64,000 nt of DNA from Polaribacter sp. NJDZ03. Its GTDB lineage: Bacteria; Bacteroidota; Bacteroidia; Flavobacteriales; Flavobacteriaceae. The position numbers and the translations under genes were made by a program. Numbering within the stretch: position 1 is the stretch's first letter; each line of letters starts with the position of its first letter. The stretch is from NCBI RefSeq assembly GCF_019263805.1, contig NZ_CP079195.1, positions 251,501 through 315,500 on the forward strand, written 5' to 3'. Below the pieces are notes generated by a model that made no database searches, had not been told where the DNA came from, and worked only from the letters and a program-made list of their open reading frames with translations. This document shows positions 24,596 through 33,047 of this stretch, one piece after another.

Positions 24596-25689
24596 TGATT
24601 TGGTTTTGACGACAAATTAGTGATAAATATCGAAAATTGAAATATTAGTAAACCAATTTCTAAAAAAGGCAATAAATAAATAATTCCAGGTTCTTTTAAT
24701 TTTTTAGCAGAAAAACCAATAACAATAAATTGAACTATATAATACGTTAAAAATATTGCTAAAACAGGTTTCCAAGGATAAAAGACAAACAATGAAATTG
24801 CTAAAAGGTAAAACAATACTTTAGAAACGAAGAATAAACCTAAAAAGAATTTATGCGGTGTTTTGTAATGTTTGGCTGTAGAAATATGTCTTCTTTTTTG
24901 TCGAAACCATTCGGTAAAACTGGTAGGTGCAATAGATTCTGTAAAACTTTTTTTAGAGATGGAAAAAGTAGTGTTTTCTTTATTTGCAGCATCTTGAATA
25001 AATAAATCATCATCGCCAGATCTTATGTGCATATGGTTTATAAAACCTTTTACATTAAAAAACTCAGATCTATGATAGGCTAAGTTTCGGCCAACGGCCA
25101 TATATGGAGATCCTAGTTTTGCATAACTAAAATATTGTATTGCAGTTAACAAAGTTTCGAAACGAACAAATAGATTTACAAATAATTTTTCTTTCTTATA
25201 CTTTCCATATCCTAAAACAATTGTTTTTTCTGCATGGAAATTTTTAGACATTTCAGAAATCCAATGTTTAGAAACGGGTTTGCAATCGGCATCAGTAAAC
25301 AATAGATGTTCATTATTTGCTCCTTTTATTCCTAATGTTAACGCGTATTTTTTATTACCCCAAAAAGCTTCGATGTTTTCTACACTAATAATTTTAATGT
25401 TATTGTGTTGCTCTTTAAAAGATTCCATTACCTCTAAAGTTTCATCAGAAGAAGCGTCGTTAATTAAAATAACTTCAAAATTGGTGTATTCTTGATTTAA
25501 AATAGAGGGTAAAAATGTTTGAAGATTTTTTGCTTCATTTTTTGCGCAAATAATTACAGAAACAGGAACATGAATATCCTTTTTTTTATCTTTTTTAGTT
25601 TCAAATAAAAATGAAGAAAAGATAAAATAATAGAGAAGTTGTATCCCTGTAAAAACTACAAAAGAGTAGAAAAGTACAGATAATATCAT
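24586..25689 (-). CDS. Membrane-anchored family 2 glycosyltransferase
   Basis: The 367-residue protein has an N-terminal hydrophobic anchor and a GT-A domain: VSVIICAKNEAKNL, VILINDASSDET, LLFTDADCKP (the DxD-like metal site) and RQKRRHIST (the QxxRW-like acceptor motif). Two to three C-terminal helices follow (about 275-360). The product is a cell-surface polysaccharide or glycolipid of unknown type. It shares a transcript with the ECF sigma factor downstream. Confidence 0.88.
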   Translation of the reverse strand: MILSVLFYSFVVFTGIQLLYYFIFSSFLFETKKDKKKDIHVPVSVIICAKNEAKNLQTFLPSILNQEYTNFEVILINDASSDETLEVMESFKEQHNNIKIISVENIEAFWGNKKYALTLGIKGANNEHLLFTDADCKPVSKHWISEMSKNFHAEKTIVLGYGKYKKEKLFVNLFVRFETLLTAIQYFSYAKLGSPYMAVGRNLAYHRSEFFNVKGFINHMHIRSGDDDLFIQDAANKENTTFSISKKSFTESIAPTSFTEWFRQKRRHISTAKHYKTPHKFFLGLFFVSKVLFYLLAISLFVFYPWKPVLAIFLTYYIVQFIVIGFSAKKLKEPGIIYLLPFLEIGLLIFQFSIFITNLSSKPNHWK

Positions 25690-25702
25690 TTAAAAACGAG
25701 AG

Positions 25703-25906
25703 TTAGTTATGTTCGGTGTCTTCGCAAGTATCAAATTGGTCTGGGCTTTTTCCACAAAAACCACAAGATTCTCCTGATTTGTTTAACATTGGGTTTTGGC
25801 TTGCACAAGTACCTGCAAATTTACCATCTTTTTTTGCCCATATTTTTATAGCAATTCCTGCCACTGCAAGTGCTAATAAACCTAAAGTAAGAAATAATAA
25901 TTTCAT
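25703..25906 (-). CDS. Small membrane-anchored cysteine protein
   Basis: A 67-residue protein: one hydrophobic helix (residues 3-22), then a soluble tail with four Cys in the pattern GTCASQ, ESCGFCGK and FDTCED. The spacing could bind a metal or Fe-S cluster. It is conserved in Bacteroidota as an uncharacterised protein. A -7 box TACCTTTG lies upstream at 25931-25924. It is 13 bases from the glycosyltransferase start and probably leads that operon. Confidence 0.65.
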   Translation of the reverse strand: MKLLFLTLGLLALAVAGIAIKIWAKKDGKFAGTCASQNPMLNKSGESCGFCGKSPDQFDTCEDTEHN

Positions 25907-26039
25907 AATAAAAATTTGATCTACAAAGGTACAAATTCTTAAGCTTTCTTAAAAAACAATATGAGATATTTATAAAGTGACTTTTTAAAGTTAGATGTGT
26001 CAAAATTATGAATATAATTAACAAATTAAACATAGTATT

Positions 26040-26870
26040 ATGGATACAACTACAGACTCTTTAAAAAATTTTTACAATTCAATATCTTCTGGTTTAGGAG
26101 ATTGGGGACTTCAATTAATAGGAGCTCTTGCAGCTTTAATTATTGGCCTTTGGATTATTAGAATGATAATGAAAGGAATTTCTAAAGCATTTGAAAGAAC
26201 AAAATTAGATGAAACTTTACAACCGTTTCTATTAACAACTATTGGTTTTCTTTTAAAGTTATTATTAATTATCTCTATAGCAGGTATTGTTGGTTTGCCA
26301 ATGGCTTCTTTTGCAGCTTTATTAGCAGGTGTTGGTTTGGCAATTGGTGCTGCTTTTAATGGTTCTTTAGGGCATATTGCATCTGGAATAATGTTACTTA
26401 TTTTTAAACCTTTTAAGGTGGGCGATTTAATTAAAACAAACGGAGCCTTTGGTTTTGTAAAAGAAATTTCTGTTTTTGTAACGGTTATAGAAACGTTTCA
26501 AAATGAAACGGAGATTATACCAAATTCGGCAATTACTTCTAATAAAATTACCAACTTAACTAAAATAGGAAACTTACGTATAGACATGCCGTTTGCTATT
26601 AGATATGGTTCGGATATTGCAAAAGCAAAAGAGATTGTATTAGATGTTCTTAAAAAAGATAAAAATGTTTTGCAAATAGGAACAAATGTACCTAGAGTTG
26701 CTGTTAATAATTTAGGCCAAAATAGTGTTGAGTTATTGGCTTTACCGTATGCTAATTGCGAAAACTATTGGGATGTTTATTGGGACACAAGACAAGAAAT
26801 TGTAGAAGCATTAGGGAATGCAGGTTACGAAGCTCCTTTACCGCAGCGTGTTGTAACGATGACAAAATAA
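26040..26870 (+). CDS. MscS-family small-conductance mechanosensitive channel
   Basis: The 276-residue protein has three membrane helices. The third, pore-lining helix is Gly/Ala-rich (FAALLAGVGLAIGAAFNGSLGH). The cytosolic beta domain follows with FKVGDLIKTNGAFGFVKEIS and TIIPNSAITSNKITN-type sequence. Length equals E. coli MscS. It releases solutes under hypo-osmotic stress. Confidence 0.92.
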   Translation: MDTTTDSLKNFYNSISSGLGDWGLQLIGALAALIIGLWIIRMIMKGISKAFERTKLDETLQPFLLTTIGFLLKLLLIISIAGIVGLPMASFAALLAGVGLAIGAAFNGSLGHIASGIMLLIFKPFKVGDLIKTNGAFGFVKEISVFVTVIETFQNETEIIPNSAITSNKITNLTKIGNLRIDMPFAIRYGSDIAKAKEIVLDVLKKDKNVLQIGTNVPRVAVNNLGQNSVELLALPYANCENYWDVYWDTRQEIVEALGNAGYEAPLPQRVVTMTK

Positions 26871-26891
26871 TTTATAATTACATATATTTAG

Positions 26892-26919
26892 AAAAGACTG
26901 TTTTAACAAGCAGTCTTTT
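26892..26919 (+). terminator. Terminator of the mscS gene
   Basis: AAAAGACTG (26892-26900) pairs with CAGTCTTTT (26911-26919) around a 10-base loop, followed by more T. It ends five bases before the ATG of the sigma gene. Confidence 0.8.
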
Positions 26920-26924
26920 TTTGT

Positions 26925-27530
26925 ATGTTTACTTTTTTGATAAAATACTCTTTGAACGAACAAGATTTTATAACGCAATTAACAGCTGGAAAACAGTCTG
27001 CATTTAGTCAACTTTTAGATGATTATCAGCAGAAAGTTTTTGGTACCTGTATTTCTTTTATCCCAAATAAAGAAGATGCAGAAGATGTTGCGCAAGAAGT
27101 TTTTTTAGAAGTTTTTAAATCGATACATAAATTTAAAGGAGATTCTAAACTTTCTACTTGGATTTATAAGATAGCCACAAATAAGTGCTTAGAATTTATT
27201 AGAAAAAAGAATACGAAAAAGAGATTTGCATTTATGCAAACAATCTTAGGTAATGAAACTCCTTTAGATAAAACTAGTTATTTTACAGAGGTAAACCACC
27301 CGGGAATTTTATTAGAGAATAAAGAAAAATCAGCAATTATTTTTAAGGCGATAAATACCTTGCCAGAAGTGCAAAGAGTGGTTTTTACTTTGGCAAAGAT
27401 TGACGATAAGAGCTATCAAGAAATTGTAGAAATTACAGGTAAAAGTTTATCATCTGTAGAGTCTTTAATGTTTAGAGCTAAGAAAAATTTACAAGTTAAA
27501 TTAGAAAATTTTTATAAATTAGAAAACTAA
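26925..27530 (+). CDS. RNA polymerase sigma factor, ECF type, heading the CotH/YHYH regulon
   Basis: A 201-residue sigma factor: region 2 is LLDDYQQKVFGTCISFIPNKEDAEDVAQEVF with LSTWIYKIATNKCLEFIRKKN, and region 4 is LPEVQRVVFTLAKIDDKSYQEI plus the SLSSVESLMFRAKKNL helix-turn-helix. The ATG at 26925 is close to the mscS terminator, so an internal start (TTG at 26949) is possible. It is followed by a promoter-like motif and a probable anti-sigma gene. The same motif precedes three more transcripts downstream. I infer that this factor reads them. Confidence 0.93.
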   Translation: MFTFLIKYSLNEQDFITQLTAGKQSAFSQLLDDYQQKVFGTCISFIPNKEDAEDVAQEVFLEVFKSIHKFKGDSKLSTWIYKIATNKCLEFIRKKNTKKRFAFMQTILGNETPLDKTSYFTEVNHPGILLENKEKSAIIFKAINTLPEVQRVVFTLAKIDDKSYQEIVEITGKSLSSVESLMFRAKKNLQVKLENFYKLEN

Positions 27531-27531
27531 C

Positions 27532-27561
27532 GCAAGTTTTTAAGATTTCTAGCATCTAAAT
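27532..27561 (+). promoter_or_regulatory. Putative ECF promoter, copy a (anti-sigma operon)
   Basis: CGCAAGTTTT (27532-27541), 12 bases, CATCTAAA (27554-27561), 30 bases before the ATG of the anti-sigma gene. The same two blocks and spacing recur at 28489, 30451 and 31619. Confidence 0.75.
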
Positions 27562-27591
27562 AAATAGTAATTGTTTTAAGAACAAATAAGT

Positions 27592-27915
27592 ATGAAAAAT
27601 AAAGAAGATATTAATCAGCAAGTAGCAGCTACTTTTAAAGCATTAGAAACGATAGAAAAAGTAGACGTAAATCATTTTTTTAAGCATAAAGTTCTGCAAA
27701 AACTAAATGAAGAAAAAGAAGTGAAGCAATCTATTTTTTCTTGGTTTACGCCGCAATTGCAATTGGCAACGGTAAGTATTGTGTTGTTGCTAAATTTCGG
27801 AACTATTTTCTATGCTTTTAATAATTTTCAAGAAAGTACAAGTACAACATCAGACATTGAACTTTTTGCACAAGATTATTCTTTACAAACGGATAATGAT
27901 TCAATTTTAAATTAA
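27592..27915 (+). CDS. Probable anti-sigma factor (single-span membrane protein)
   Basis: A 107-residue protein with a charged cytosolic N-terminal helix region (1-55), one membrane helix (about 57-75) and a short acidic periplasmic tail. No zinc-binding HxxxCxxC motif is present. The family is not recognised by sequence. The call rests on topology and on position directly after the ECF sigma gene. It shares a transcript with the CpxP-like gene 5 bases downstream. Confidence 0.55.
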   Translation: MKNKEDINQQVAATFKALETIEKVDVNHFFKHKVLQKLNEEKEVKQSIFSWFTPQLQLATVSIVLLLNFGTIFYAFNNFQESTSTTSDIELFAQDYSLQTDNDSILN

Positions 27916-27920
27916 AAGAT

Positions 27921-28409
27921 ATGAAATCAAAATTACTTCCTATTTTATTGTTTTTATTAATACTTTTAAATGGCGTATTAATTTTTATGTTGGTAAAGAA
28001 ACCTCATGAAAATCAAAGAGATCATCAGAAAAATAATTTCTTAACTACGCAATTAAATTTTACGGACTCTCAAACCGAAAAATTTATAGAATTAGATAAA
28101 ACTCATAGATATTTTATGAGAATTTTAGAAGAAGAAACTAGAAATCAAAAAGATATTTTATTTAATTCTTTTAATAAATCAGCTATTAATATAGATTCAT
28201 TAACAAGTAAAATAGGTGTTTTATCAGCAAAAAAAGATGCAGAAGTTTATCGTTTTTTTAAAAGTGTAAGAACTTTGTGTACTGTTGAGCAAACAAAAAA
28301 GTTTGATAAAATTTTAAAAAGAGCTTTAAGAGCAGGAGAAGGCGCACCGCCAAGAGATGGTAGAAATCCTCCTCCAAGAAGAGAAGGTATGCCGCCACCT
28401 CCAAGATAA
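27921..28409 (+). CDS. CpxP/Spy-like periplasmic sensor protein
   Basis: A 162-residue protein with an N-terminal membrane anchor or signal (residues 4-26) and a helical periplasmic domain. The segments LNFTDSQTEKFIELDKTHR and CTVEQTKKFDKILKRA resemble the LTxxQ repeats of the CpxP/Spy family, which sense metal or misfolding stress. The tail is Pro/Arg/Gly-rich (PPRDGRNPPPRREGMPPPP). With the anti-sigma protein it could form the envelope-sensing part of the ECF system. Confidence 0.7.
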   Translation: MKSKLLPILLFLLILLNGVLIFMLVKKPHENQRDHQKNNFLTTQLNFTDSQTEKFIELDKTHRYFMRILEEETRNQKDILFNSFNKSAINIDSLTSKIGVLSAKKDAEVYRFFKSVRTLCTVEQTKKFDKILKRALRAGEGAPPRDGRNPPPRREGMPPPPR

Positions 28410-28432
28410 AATTTATTGATTTAATCAATTTA

Positions 28433-28468
28433 AAAAAAGCCTTATTATTTAGTTAATAAGGCTTTTTT
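28433..28468 (+). terminator. Terminator after the anti-sigma/CpxP-like operon
   Basis: A perfect 14-bp stem: AAAAAAGCCTTATT (28433-28446) pairs with AATAAGGCTTTTTT (28455-28468) around an 8-base loop. Confidence 0.85.
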
Positions 28469-28488
28469 GTTAAAGTAAAGTTAACGTA

Positions 28489-28518
28489 CACAAGTTTTAT
28501 AAATAAAGAACATCTAAA
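28489..28518 (+). promoter_or_regulatory. Putative ECF promoter, copy b (EF-hand/CotH operon)
   Basis: CACAAGTTTT (28489-28498), 12 bases, CATCTAAA (28511-28518), 60 bases before the EF-hand gene ATG. Confidence 0.7.
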
Positions 28519-28578
28519 GTTAAAACAGAGAAGAAATCTCTAGTTTAAAAATATTAAAAACTTTAAATACTATATTTT

Positions 28579-28893
28579 ATGAAACGTAACCACTTTATTA
28601 TAGCAGCATTATTTACTATTTCAACTCTAGTAATTTCTTGTAAATCATCATCAGAAGCAACAACAGAAAAAACAGTACGATCAGAACAAAAGAGAGGCGG
28701 TGATCGTCCAAATTTAGAAACTATTTTCACACAAATGGATGCTAATAAAGATGGTAAAATATCTAAAAGTGAAGCAAAAGGACCTTTGTCTAAAAGTTTT
28801 TCTACTATAGACGCAAATGAAGATGGTTATATTTCTAAAGAGGAATTGAAGAAAGCACCAAAACCAAGTGGACAACAAAGACCAAGAAACTAA
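28579..28893 (+). CDS. EF-hand lipoprotein
   Basis: A 104-residue lipoprotein (lipobox VISC, Cys21). Two EF-hand loops are visible, DANKDGKISKSEA and DANEDGYISKEEL, with Asp/Asn/Asp and Glu in the calcium-coordinating places. The tail is Pro/Gln/Arg-rich. It shares a transcript with the CotH-like gene 32 bases downstream, and the same EF-hand pair is fused to the YHYH protein at 30501. Calcium binding is likely and the role is unknown. Confidence 0.85.
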   Translation: MKRNHFIIAALFTISTLVISCKSSSEATTEKTVRSEQKRGGDRPNLETIFTQMDANKDGKISKSEAKGPLSKSFSTIDANEDGYISKEELKKAPKPSGQQRPRN

Positions 28894-28925
28894 AAAAATA
28901 ATAAAAGCTGATTAAACGAACGATA

Positions 28926-30374
28926 ATGAGAAATTTTAGATACATATTTTTATCAACATTTATACTAACCAGTATTTTTTCGTGTACAAGTAATGATATT
29001 ACAGAAGAAGTTAAAGTGGATGAGGAAATTATAGTAGCAATAGACGACACTGATTTTGATGCTACCGATTGGACTCCCGAAACGCATAGTAAAGATGCTG
29101 ATGCAAATTTTAACGAAGTCTTTGAAGACAATATTGTAAAAAGGTTAGATTTAGTAATAACAACAGAACGCTGGCAAAATATGTTAGATGATATGGCCGT
29201 AAATTACGGAACCTTTAACGCTAGTTCTGGCGGACAAGGTGGTTCTGGAGGAGCTGGTGGGCAACAACCAGGAGGAGGAGCTACAACTGCAGATATAGAT
29301 CCTATTTTTGTTCCTGGAGAAGTGTTTTATGAAGGTAAAGAATGGTATAGAGTTGGTTTGCGTTTTAAAGGGAATTCTAGTTTACAATCTAGTTGGCAAG
29401 CAGGTATTTTAAAATTATCATTCAAATTAGATTTTGATGAATTTGAAGATGAGTATCCACAAATAAAAAATCAACGTTTTTATGGGTTTAAAAAATTAAG
29501 CCTTAAAAATAATTACGATGACAAATCTATGTTAAGAGAAAAAGTAGCTACAGATGTGTTTAGAAATGCAGGTTTAGCAGCATCTCATACTGCTTTTTAC
29601 ACTGTATATGTAGATTACGGAGATGGCCCACAATATTTTGGGTTGTATACCTTGGTAGAAGAAGTAGATGATACTGTTTTAGATACGCAATTTTCTTCGG
29701 ATGAAGGAAATTTATACAAACCAGATGGAGATGCAGCTTCTTTTGCAAATGCTACTTTTGATGAAGATGAATATGTGAAGAAAAATAATGGGGATGAAGC
29801 AGATTTTTCTGATGTACAGAGTTTATTAACCATTTTACACGATGAAACTAGAACTACAGATGCGGCAACTTGGAGAACAAGCTTAGAGGCTGTTTTTAAT
29901 ACAGATATCTTTTTAAAGTATTTGGCTGTAAACACTGTGGTACAAAACTGGGATACTTATGGTAGAATGACACATAATTATTTTATGTACAATGATCCTA
30001 CAACAAGTAAATTAACTTGGATTCCTTGGGATAATAATGAAGCATTGCAAGAAGGTAAACAAGGCGGTTCTTTACCATTAGATTTCTCTGGATTAAATGC
30101 AGCACAATGGCCATTAATAGGTTATTTATATCAAGATGAAGTTTACAAAGCAAAATACGATGTGTATGTAAAAGAAGTAGTTGAAGGAGCATTTAATGAA
30201 ACTACTATTCAAAATTTATACAGCACGTATGCTTCACTAATTGAAGAACATGCAACTTCAGAAATAAGTGGTTATACTTTTTTAAATAATAGTTCAGAAT
30301 TTCAAACTGCTGTTAACCAGTTAAAAAGTCATGTTACAAGTAGAAAAACTGCTGTAGAAAATTATTTAGATTAA
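28926..30374 (+). CDS. CotH kinase family lipoprotein
   Basis: A 482-residue exported protein (lipobox IFSC, Cys20). A Gly/Gln-rich linker (about 98-120) lies inside the N-terminal part. CotH hallmarks are VGLRFKGNSSLQ, GFKKLSLKNNYDDKSMLREK, YFGLYTLVEEVDD, GNLYKPDGD and LTWIPWDNNEAL. In Bacillus, CotH is an atypical kinase that phosphorylates spore-coat proteins. The bacterial outer-membrane versions have no known substrates. It is co-transcribed with the EF-hand lipoprotein. Confidence 0.9.
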   Translation: MRNFRYIFLSTFILTSIFSCTSNDITEEVKVDEEIIVAIDDTDFDATDWTPETHSKDADANFNEVFEDNIVKRLDLVITTERWQNMLDDMAVNYGTFNASSGGQGGSGGAGGQQPGGGATTADIDPIFVPGEVFYEGKEWYRVGLRFKGNSSLQSSWQAGILKLSFKLDFDEFEDEYPQIKNQRFYGFKKLSLKNNYDDKSMLREKVATDVFRNAGLAASHTAFYTVYVDYGDGPQYFGLYTLVEEVDDTVLDTQFSSDEGNLYKPDGDAASFANATFDEDEYVKKNNGDEADFSDVQSLLTILHDETRTTDAATWRTSLEAVFNTDIFLKYLAVNTVVQNWDTYGRMTHNYFMYNDPTTSKLTWIPWDNNEALQEGKQGGSLPLDFSGLNAAQWPLIGYLYQDEVYKAKYDVYVKEVVEGAFNETTIQNLYSTYASLIEEHATSEISGYTFLNNSSEFQTAVNQLKSHVTSRKTAVENYLD

Positions 30375-30404
30375 TAAATTAAAAATTTGAGTTCGATTGA
30401 TTGA

Positions 30405-30430
30405 AGGCTTCGTAAGAAATTGCGAAGCTT
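30405..30430 (+). terminator. Terminator after the CotH gene
   Basis: GCTTCG (30407-30412) pairs with CGAAGC (30423-30428), extended by A-T and G-T pairs and followed by a T run. Confidence 0.75.
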
Positions 30431-30450
30431 TTTTCTTATAAAATATTAAA

Positions 30451-30481
30451 CGCAAGTTTTATCAAAAAAAAAACATCTAAA
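30451..30481 (+). promoter_or_regulatory. Putative ECF promoter, copy c (YHYH/EF-hand gene)
   Basis: CGCAAGTTTT (30451-30460), 13 bases ending in an A run, CATCTAAA (30474-30481), 20 bases before the ATG. Confidence 0.75.
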
Positions 30482-30500
30482 CTTTTATAAACTTATTAAA

Positions 30501-31607
30501 ATGATAAAGAAATATTTTATTGCAATACTAGTAAGCGGTTTGTTTGTTAGTTGTAAAAGTCAAAAAAATAAAGAAACTCACGCTCATAGTCATGATGAAA
30601 ATGTGGAAGCACATGTGCATGAAAAAAACAATTATTTTGATTCGTATAGTTTAGTAGATAAAACTTACGGAACAAAAACAATTGTTACTGTAAAAGCATC
30701 GGAACGTAAAATGGTAACAAATGCTTTACCAAACCATAAAACTGGCGAGTTCCCAAATTCTGGAAACCCGAATACAATTTCTGCACAAAATAGAACGTAT
30801 ACATTTCCAATAAATCCAAAGTATACAGGAAAATCTACTTGGGTTAGAGAACCAGGAGTTGCTTTAAATGGTGTTAAGTTTGAACCAGGAACTGCAGAAG
30901 TTGTAGTTTGTGAAACTGGCGAAAATTATAGAGTTGAAGCTTTACAAGCTTTAATAGACTTAGGTTTAGATTCTAATCATGCGCATGTACAACCAACAGG
31001 CGCATATCATTATCACGGAACACCAACTTCTGTTATTGAGAAATTTGATACTGGCAAAGATTTAGTCCATATTGGTTTTGCACACGATGGTTTTCCTATG
31101 TATTATTCTAAAAGCGGAAAGTATAAACCAAGTTTTAAATTATTAGACGGCACAAGAGAAGGTGAAGATTGTGCTTATAAAAACCCAAAAGAAACGATAG
31201 ATATTTCTGTTGGTGGGCATCATGATGGAACTTTTGGTGCTGACTTCGAATATGTAGCAAATTCAGGAGATTTAGATGAATGTAACGGAATAGCCATTGA
31301 CGGAAAATATATGTATTTAGTTACCAATGAATTTCCTTATGTAAGTAGATGTTTAATGGGAGAAGTTACTCAGCAAGAGCGTAAAGGACCATCAAGAGAT
31401 CAACAACAAGGAGGGAAACCAAGTTTTTACGAAATTTTAAAAATGATGGATACTAATAAAGATAGTAAAGTAAGTAAAGCCGAAGCAAAAGGACCTCTAA
31501 GTGAAAATTTTGATCGTATAGATAAAAATAAGGATGGCTTTTTAACCAAAGAAGAATTAGGAAATGTAGGGCAAAGACAAGGACAAAGAGTGCCTAAACA
31601 CAATTAA
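30501..31607 (+). CDS. YHYH-domain lipoprotein with C-terminal EF-hands
   Basis: A 368-residue lipoprotein (lipobox VSC, Cys18). A His-rich stretch (HAHSHDENVEAHVH) follows the lipid anchor. The YHYH domain covers about 60-290, with PTGAYHYHGTP near residue 170 and HVQ, HDGFPMYY and GGHHDG as further His sites. The last 70 residues hold two EF-hands (DTNKDSKVSKAEA, DKNKDGFLTKEEL) almost the same as in the small lipoprotein at 28579. The many His residues suggest metal binding. Confidence 0.85.
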   Translation: MIKKYFIAILVSGLFVSCKSQKNKETHAHSHDENVEAHVHEKNNYFDSYSLVDKTYGTKTIVTVKASERKMVTNALPNHKTGEFPNSGNPNTISAQNRTYTFPINPKYTGKSTWVREPGVALNGVKFEPGTAEVVVCETGENYRVEALQALIDLGLDSNHAHVQPTGAYHYHGTPTSVIEKFDTGKDLVHIGFAHDGFPMYYSKSGKYKPSFKLLDGTREGEDCAYKNPKETIDISVGGHHDGTFGADFEYVANSGDLDECNGIAIDGKYMYLVTNEFPYVSRCLMGEVTQQERKGPSRDQQQGGKPSFYEILKMMDTNKDSKVSKAEAKGPLSENFDRIDKNKDGFLTKEELGNVGQRQGQRVPKHN

Positions 31608-31618
31608 TTAAAATAAAA

Positions 31619-31648
31619 CGCAAGTTTTGTTTTAATTAAGCATCTAAA
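31619..31648 (+). promoter_or_regulatory. Putative ECF promoter, copy d (YHYH-YwqK-SCO operon)
   Basis: CGCAAGTTTT (31619-31628), 12 bases, CATCTAAA (31641-31648), 27 bases before the ATG of the second YHYH gene. Confidence 0.75.
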
Positions 31649-31675
31649 TATAAAACACTAAAAAACCATTAAAAA

Positions 31676-32452
31676 ATGAAAAATCAATTTATTAAAACCA
31701 CAGTACTTTTAGCAATACTTTTTACAGGAATCGTTTCTTGTAGCTCAGATGATGAAGTTGTAGGAGAAGAAGAACAAGAAGAAACAACAGGAACATTACA
31801 TAATGCCTTTGCAGATTTTGATGAAAACGAAACAACAATTTATCTTTCAGGATCAAATGTAGTAATAGAAACTACAGGTTTACCAAATCACAAAACTCCT
31901 TATTGGAGCGAAAGTCACCCATTATATATAGCACCAACAGTTACAAGTGAAGCTCAAATGACACCAACTAGAATTGATACTTCTAACAGAGATAATTCAA
32001 GTACTTTAACGGTCTCTCAAAATGCTAGTTTAGCAAGTGCAACAACAGCAACACAATTAGGTGCAATTGGTATTGCTGTAAGTGGTGCTTATCTTTATAA
32101 TGATCAAGAAGGAAATGGTGCTTTAGATGCTGCAGCAGGAAGTTTAGATTATTCGGGTGCACATATTGGCCCAACAGATTATCACTATCATTTAGAGCCT
32201 TTAGCTTTTTCTGATGACGATGATAAATTAAATGGTATTATTTCTGATGGTTTTTTTATCTATGGAAGAAAATGTAACTCAACAGGAACATATCCAACAG
32301 ATTTAGATACTTCTGGCGGTCATACAAGTACAACACAACATACAACAACAGCAGAATATCATTATCATATTATTAACGAATTATATACAACAACAGGAAG
32401 ATATCTTGTTTTTCCTGGCCCATATAAAGGAACACCTAATGCAATTAGATAA
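31676..32452 (+). CDS. YHYH-domain lipoprotein
   Basis: A 258-residue lipoprotein (lipobox IVSC, Cys22) with an acidic Glu-rich linker. The YHYH domain has two signature sites, GPTDYHYHLEP and TTAEYHYHIINEL, and ends close to the C terminus (GRYLVFPGPYKG). It lacks the EF-hands of its paralogue. Its stop overlaps the next gene by 14 bases, so YHYH, MORN-like and SCO proteins are made from one message. Confidence 0.85.
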   Translation: MKNQFIKTTVLLAILFTGIVSCSSDDEVVGEEEQEETTGTLHNAFADFDENETTIYLSGSNVVIETTGLPNHKTPYWSESHPLYIAPTVTSEAQMTPTRIDTSNRDNSSTLTVSQNASLASATTATQLGAIGIAVSGAYLYNDQEGNGALDAAAGSLDYSGAHIGPTDYHYHLEPLAFSDDDDKLNGIISDGFFIYGRKCNSTGTYPTDLDTSGGHTSTTQHTTTAEYHYHIINELYTTTGRYLVFPGPYKGTPNAIR

Positions 32453-33047
32453 ATATATTTTTTTAGTATTTATATGTGTTTTTGGTAGTTGTAAAAATCA
32501 AACTACCAAAAACATATCTATTATAAATACTAAAGAGATTGTAAACATTTTGATACCTAAAGAGCAAGTAAAATTGAATCCTTTAAAAGGACAATGGTTT
32601 TATAAAGACCAACCTTTTAATGGCTATGCTATTACTTATAATAAGAATGAAGTTTTATCTGAAAAAACTGGTTTTTTTAATGGAAAAAGGCAAGGGGAAA
32701 TGTTTAAATATTTTGATGATGGAACTATAAAAATGGAAGCACATTATGTTCAAAATAAATTGCATGGTTTAAAGTTGCATTATTTTAAGAATGGAAATAT
32801 TTATTTAGAGTCTAATTATGTAAACGGAAAAAAACATGGAATTCAAAAAACATGGTTTATAAACGGGCAATTAGCGAAACGGAAAAATTTAACAGACGGA
32901 AAAGAAAATGGTTTGCAACAAGCTTGGTTGCAAAACGGGAAAATTTATATTAATTATGAAGCTAAAAACGGAAGAACTTTTGGCTTACAAAGAGCAAATT
33001 TATGTTACCAATTAAAAGATGAAAAAGTTGAAGAAAATAGTAAGTAG
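32439..33047 (+). CDS. MORN-repeat-like (YwqK family) lipoprotein
   Basis: A 202-residue lipoprotein from the ATG at 32439 (MQLDKYIFLVFICVFGSC, lipobox FGSC). It has a string of YwqK/MORN-like units: NGYAITYNKNEVLSEKTGFF, NGKRQGEMFKYFDDG, NKLHGLKLHYFKNG, NGKKHGIQKTWFINGQ, GKENGLQQAWLQNGK. The database name toxin-antitoxin YwqK antitoxin does not fit an exported single gene such as this. A surface or scaffold role is more plausible. Confidence 0.8.
   Translation: MQLDKYIFLVFICVFGSCKNQTTKNISIINTKEIVNILIPKEQVKLNPLKGQWFYKDQPFNGYAITYNKNEVLSEKTGFFNGKRQGEMFKYFDDGTIKMEAHYVQNKLHGLKLHYFKNGNIYLESNYVNGKKHGIQKTWFINGQLAKRKNLTDGKENGLQQAWLQNGKIYINYEAKNGRTFGLQRANLCYQLKDEKVEENSK

Noticed and set aside
27592..27915. 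Zinc-binding (ZAS) anti-sigma factor
   Set aside because: No HxxxCxxC motif. Only topology and position support an anti-sigma role, so confidence was kept moderate.
32439..33047. Toxin-antitoxin antitoxin (YwqK label)
   Set aside because: The protein has a lipoprotein signal and lies in an envelope operon with no toxin gene beside it.
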